From Acanthosepion esculentum (lineage: Eukaryota; Mollusca; Cephalopoda; Sepiida; Sepiidae): a stretch of 64,000 nt of DNA. The notes beneath the pieces are model-generated. The model saw only the letters and a program-made list of their open reading frames with translations, was not told where the DNA came from and did no database searches. The stretch spans positions 54,059,425 through 54,123,424 of the forward strand of contig OZ038500.1 of the NCBI GenBank assembly GCA_964036315.1, written 5' to 3'. Made by a program: the position numbers and the translations under genes. Of the stretch, positions 61,487-64,000 are shown piece by piece (positions within the stretch are counted from its first letter, which is position 1; each line of letters starts with the position of its first letter).

Positions 61487-61800
61487 GTTTACGGCCACAT
61501 TGAAATACTGGTTCCTGTAGGACCACTGGTTAAGCAACATTGAACCTAGTCAGTACCTGGATGGGTGACCTCTTGGGGATACCATGTGCTGTAAGCTTGG
61601 ATGTACAGGTGTTGTAATGGATAATGGCTTGGAATTGGTAATCAAGAACCGAGTTCTGTTTTCATTTGGGATTGTTATATTCACTTATATGCACATAACC
61701 TTGGGAAAGGTATGAAGGAAACCTCTTCTCCTCCCTGCTATGGGTTAATTAGTAAGTCGTGTCGCTAAAACTATCATCATCTTCAAAAAAAGAAAGAAAA
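61487..61800 (+). mobile_element. SINE-A, most complete 5S+tRNA composite copy
   Basis: 61487-61598 aligns along nearly all of 5S rRNA: GTTTACGGCCACAT, TGGTTAAGCAACATTGAACC (A-box region), CAGTACCTGGATGGGTGACC (internal element and C box) and ATGTGCTGTAAGCTT (3' end). The tRNA-like part (61599-61672) follows without gap: GGTGTTGTAATGGATAATGG, box B CCGAGTTCTG. Then comes the tail with ATGCACATAACC, GGGAAAGGTATGAA and CTATGGGTTAATTAGTAAG, ending in A-rich sequence. Both promoter types would drive RNA polymerase III. Confidence 0.9.
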
Positions 61801-61825
61801 TGTGTACAAAGTATTTAGATTAAAA

Positions 61826-61872
61826 TAACCCATAGAGGTGTTGGTATACCACTAAACTAAAACCATCAACCA
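61826..61872 (+). repeat. Repeat X, 3' tip
   Basis: AAAATAACCCATAGAGGTGT then TGGTATACCACTAAACTAAA matches 50035-50089. Confidence 0.55.
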
Positions 61873-62510
61873 ACTTTTTATTGTCCAAATTTCTTCACAG
61901 AAACATTTTTATTATATTCGCTTTTGACTTTTTCATCATATTGTTGCTTTTTATTACAATACTTCGGTTATTTTGCAATTCTACATGATTAAGTAATCAG
62001 CAGCCATGTGAAGATAAAGAAATAGCCTCTAGTAAGACTTGAACTCATATCGGATGTGAAATCATTCAGTAATAGGACTACATTTAGCTTTCTCTGCTGA
62101 TTAATCTCCATGATTAACAAAGGATCATCTATGTCTGTTGTACCCCCCCACCACCGGAGAGATATAGGACACAAGTTCAAAGGTTATTTTTGGATTCATA
62201 TTTACATAAGCCACAAATGCCTGCCTTCTGCTGGGGAAAGTTTAAATTTTTATTAGTTCATGTCCCTGAGGGCTGTTCCCACCAGGCAGTACCCCTCCAG
62301 AGGGATAAATGAATGCAGTAAGTAAGAGAGGGCTGCATTCATTACCTGATACTTGAGGAGACCCAAAAGAGGAGGTGCTTGAACAATTTTTCCACACTAT
62401 TGCTGGTAAACCAAATTTAAACCTTGACCATGTATCAAATTTTGTAGTGACATGGGTGCACTGAAAAATCCACCTGTAAAATTCAGTTAAAATTATGGGT
62501 TTGTAAAATA
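61873..62510. other. Mostly unrecognised
   Basis: 61975-62110 has a weak tRNA-like reading on the minus strand (TATGAGTTCAAGTCTTAC as box B). Nothing else. Confidence 0.3.
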
Positions 62511-62517
62511 TCTAGTA

Positions 62518-62945
62518 TTATTCACTTTTTCTATGTACTTTGTCACTTCAGGACATGGGTGATCATGGCTCTCCACAACTTTCTATCCTTCATAGTTCTT
62601 AGCAGTATTTGTTTTTTTTTTTAACTACCCCTCAGCTTCCTTGTTCTTGCATTCATTTACACAAGCTCATTACTTACTGCATTCATTTATCCCTCTTGCC
62701 TTCACTATGTTTTGTGAGTGTCAAATTCACCAAACCGTCTTTCCTCAATATGTATCTGAGAAATTTCAACTTGTTCTTTTTGTTACCATTTCCTTTAAAA
62801 TTTTGTTGTCTGCATTCTTGGTTCATGGCATTCTCAACATCCTTTAAGAACCGCATCTCTCTTGCCATAAGCCTCTTCTTCATCTGTGAGGAAACTTTCC
62901 AACATTCATTGCCATTTAGGAGGACTGATATTATATAGCACTCCT
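62518..62945 (-). pseudogene. LINE-A fragment
   Basis: The reverse strand reads EECWKVSSQMKKRLMAREMR-like sequence, then KLKFLRYILRKDGLVNLTLT and KHSEGKRDK, with a 3' tip at GGGTGATCATGGCTCTCCAC (plus). The upstream end is the NECW thumb motif region near 62910. Confidence 0.78.
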
Positions 62946-63097
62946 TCCTTTGTTTCTAATTCAAAGCTCTGAATATAAAGACAGGATTTATTGTGTCAAA
63001 AAGAACATGTATATCCATCCCATTAAAAGCAATCATTTTTTTTTTGTTTGATTTTATAAAATTAGCTTTTATGTGCTTATGGCTTTTTTTTTATATG

Positions 63098-64000
63098 GGC
63101 ATATGGCTGAGGGGTTAGAATGTCCGCTTTCTGACCATGAGACCCGGGTTTGAATCTCACCATGGTTGATTTGACAGAATGGTAACTTCTTGAAGTTATT
63201 GGTTTCTAGGAGGTGATCCAAGCATGTGGCACCATTGGAAAGTGCCTGGAAACCATACCATGTGTTGATCCAAGTCTTGTGAGTGAAATTGTGTAGGTGG
63301 AACACTTTGGGGAGCCATCAATGGTTGTGCTAACATAAAGTCACAGTTGTGACTGAGGGTTTGAGCATGCTGGCCTTGTTCAGACTGTTGATAGGGTTTG
63401 AGCATGCTGGCCTTGTTCAGACTGTTGATAGGGTTTGGGCATGCTGGCCTTGTTCAGACTGTTGATAGGGTTTGGGCATGCTGGCCTTGTTCAGACTGTT
63501 GATAGGGTTTGGGCATGCTGGCCTTGTTCAGACTGTTGATAGGGTTTGGGCATGCTGGCCTTGTTCAGACTGTTGATAGGGTTTGGGCATGCTGGCCTTG
63601 TTCAGACTGTTGATAGGGTTTGGGCATGCTGGCCTTGTTCAGACTGTTGATAGGGTTTGGGCATGCTGGCCTTGTTCAGACTGTTGATAGGGTTTGGGCA
63701 TGCTGGCCTTGTTCAGACTGTTGATAGGGTTTGGGCATGCTGGCCTTGTTCAGACTGTTGATAGGGTTTGGGCATGCTGGCCTTGTTCAGACTGTTGATA
63801 GGGTTTGGGCATGCTGGCCTTGTTCAGACTGTTGATAGGGTTTGGGCATGCTGGCCTTGTTCAGACTGTTGATAGGGTTTGGGCATGCTGGCCTTGTTCA
63901 GACTGTTGATCATGCTAGATAGTGCTCTCTCTCCCAGAAACTAACTAAGGTTTGCTCAGCATAGCTGCAGTATAAACTACAGGTGGACACTGTGAGTGTT
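63098..64000 (+). mobile_element. SINE-B, cut by the window end, with internal amplification
   Basis: Head GGGCATATGGCTGAGGGGTT, AGAATGTCCGCTTTCTGACC, box B GGGTTTGAATCTC. Body with GGAAAGTGCCTGGAAACCAT, TTGTGAGTGAAATTGTGTAG, then the minisatellite, then GATCATGCTAGATAGTGCTC and CAGTATAAACTACAGGTGGA. Without the extra minisatellite units it matches the 56384 copy along its length. The 3' end lies beyond 64000. Confidence 0.88.
63360..63910 (+). repeat. 37-bp minisatellite inside SINE-B, about 15 copies
   Basis: The unit TTTGGGCATGCTGGCCTTGT then TCAGACTGTTGATAGGG starts at 63360 and every 37 bases to 63878; the last unit is 33 bases. The first two units read TTTGAGCATG, the ancestral SINE-B form; later ones TTTGGGCATG. 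Copies are otherwise identical, so the spread is recent and seems to have proceeded from one derived unit. Confidence 0.97.

Noticed and set aside
61487..61598. Functional 5S rRNA gene
   Set aside because: It is fused directly to a tRNA-like module, has many substitutions and about eight missing bases, and occurs in three differently decayed copies.
63360..63910. CRISPR-like array (regular 37-bp spacing)
   Set aside because: Units are head to tail with no spacers, and lie inside a SINE of a eukaryotic genome.

Overview
The window looks like intergenic or intronic DNA of an animal with a large, repeat-rich, A+T-rich nuclear genome. I could not support any host protein-coding gene, rRNA gene, functional tRNA gene or CRISPR array. 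It is dense in (TA)n/(CA)n tracts and in tRNA-derived and 5S-rRNA-derived SINEs, and it holds 5'-truncated LINEs, Penelope-like, hAT, Tc1/mariner and pogo-like remnants. This fits a lophotrochozoan, and a cephalopod mollusc is my best guess; that is inference from repeat style, not proof. Nearly every open reading frame is chance, a microsatellite (the YIYIYI, THTHTH and FFLSFF proteins) or a broken transposon gene.

Layout. 0-9 kb: foldback hairpins, a hAT MITE, a TG...CA element nested in an older repeat, a CT-rich minisatellite, and LINE tails. 9-17 kb: an unclassified repeat, a hAT MITE with a perfect 8-bp target duplication, a tandem trimer of one SINE, a 5S+tRNA SINE, and the best-preserved LINE tail (14.2-14.9 kb). 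17-18 kb: a decayed DDE transposase. 19.6-21.4 kb: two LINE fragments tail to tail. 21.6-23 kb: foldbacks beside TA/CA tracts. 24.7-25.7 kb: a 330-bp polypyrimidine tract between two copies of a ~280-bp duplication. 26.5 kb: a Penelope-like GIY-YIG domain. 27.0-27.8 kb: a TIR element. 27.84-33.54 kb: a 5.7-kb hAT element with recognisable ends, a broken TTF/DUF4371/dimerisation transposase, a 23-copy in-frame minisatellite and two nested insertions. 33.5-35.3 kb: a foldback family interleaved with two more copies of the pogo-like MITE. 36-48 kb: LINE and SINE fragments, a SINE-like unit with five internal repeats, a second nested TIR element and a 33-bp minisatellite. 48.5-50.3 kb: a LINE with an inverted 5' part, itself split by a 942-bp insertion. 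52.4-53 kb: an AT-rich tandem array. 54.6-55.5 kb: a second LINE with an inverted 5' part and a 5S+tRNA SINE. 56.3-58.3 kb: a full SINE, a 235-bp-arm foldback and a head-to-head SINE pair. 59.7-60.1 kb: a Tc1 remnant. 61.5 kb: the best 5S+tRNA SINE. 63.1-64 kb: a SINE carrying a 37-bp, 15-copy minisatellite.

Recurring families, named here for convenience: LINE-A (RTE/BovB-like tail, about 13 fragments), LINE-B (tail with a WNSLP motif, 11 fragments), LINE-C and LINE-D (other non-LTR families), SINE-A (tRNA-like head, in three copies preceded by a 5S-rRNA-derived head), SINE-B (tRNA-like, TGGCTGAG box A), SINE-C, foldback families F and P, repeat X (insertion type unknown), repeat Y, TIR element W and repeat Z. 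No genes act together here. The biology is one of successive mobile-element insertions, local tandem amplification inside those elements, and many hairpins sharing a CTGANGA...GAAA-like stem-loop motif. Coordinates of diverged repeats were read by eye and can be off by 5-30 bases. The family letters are mine and are not database names.
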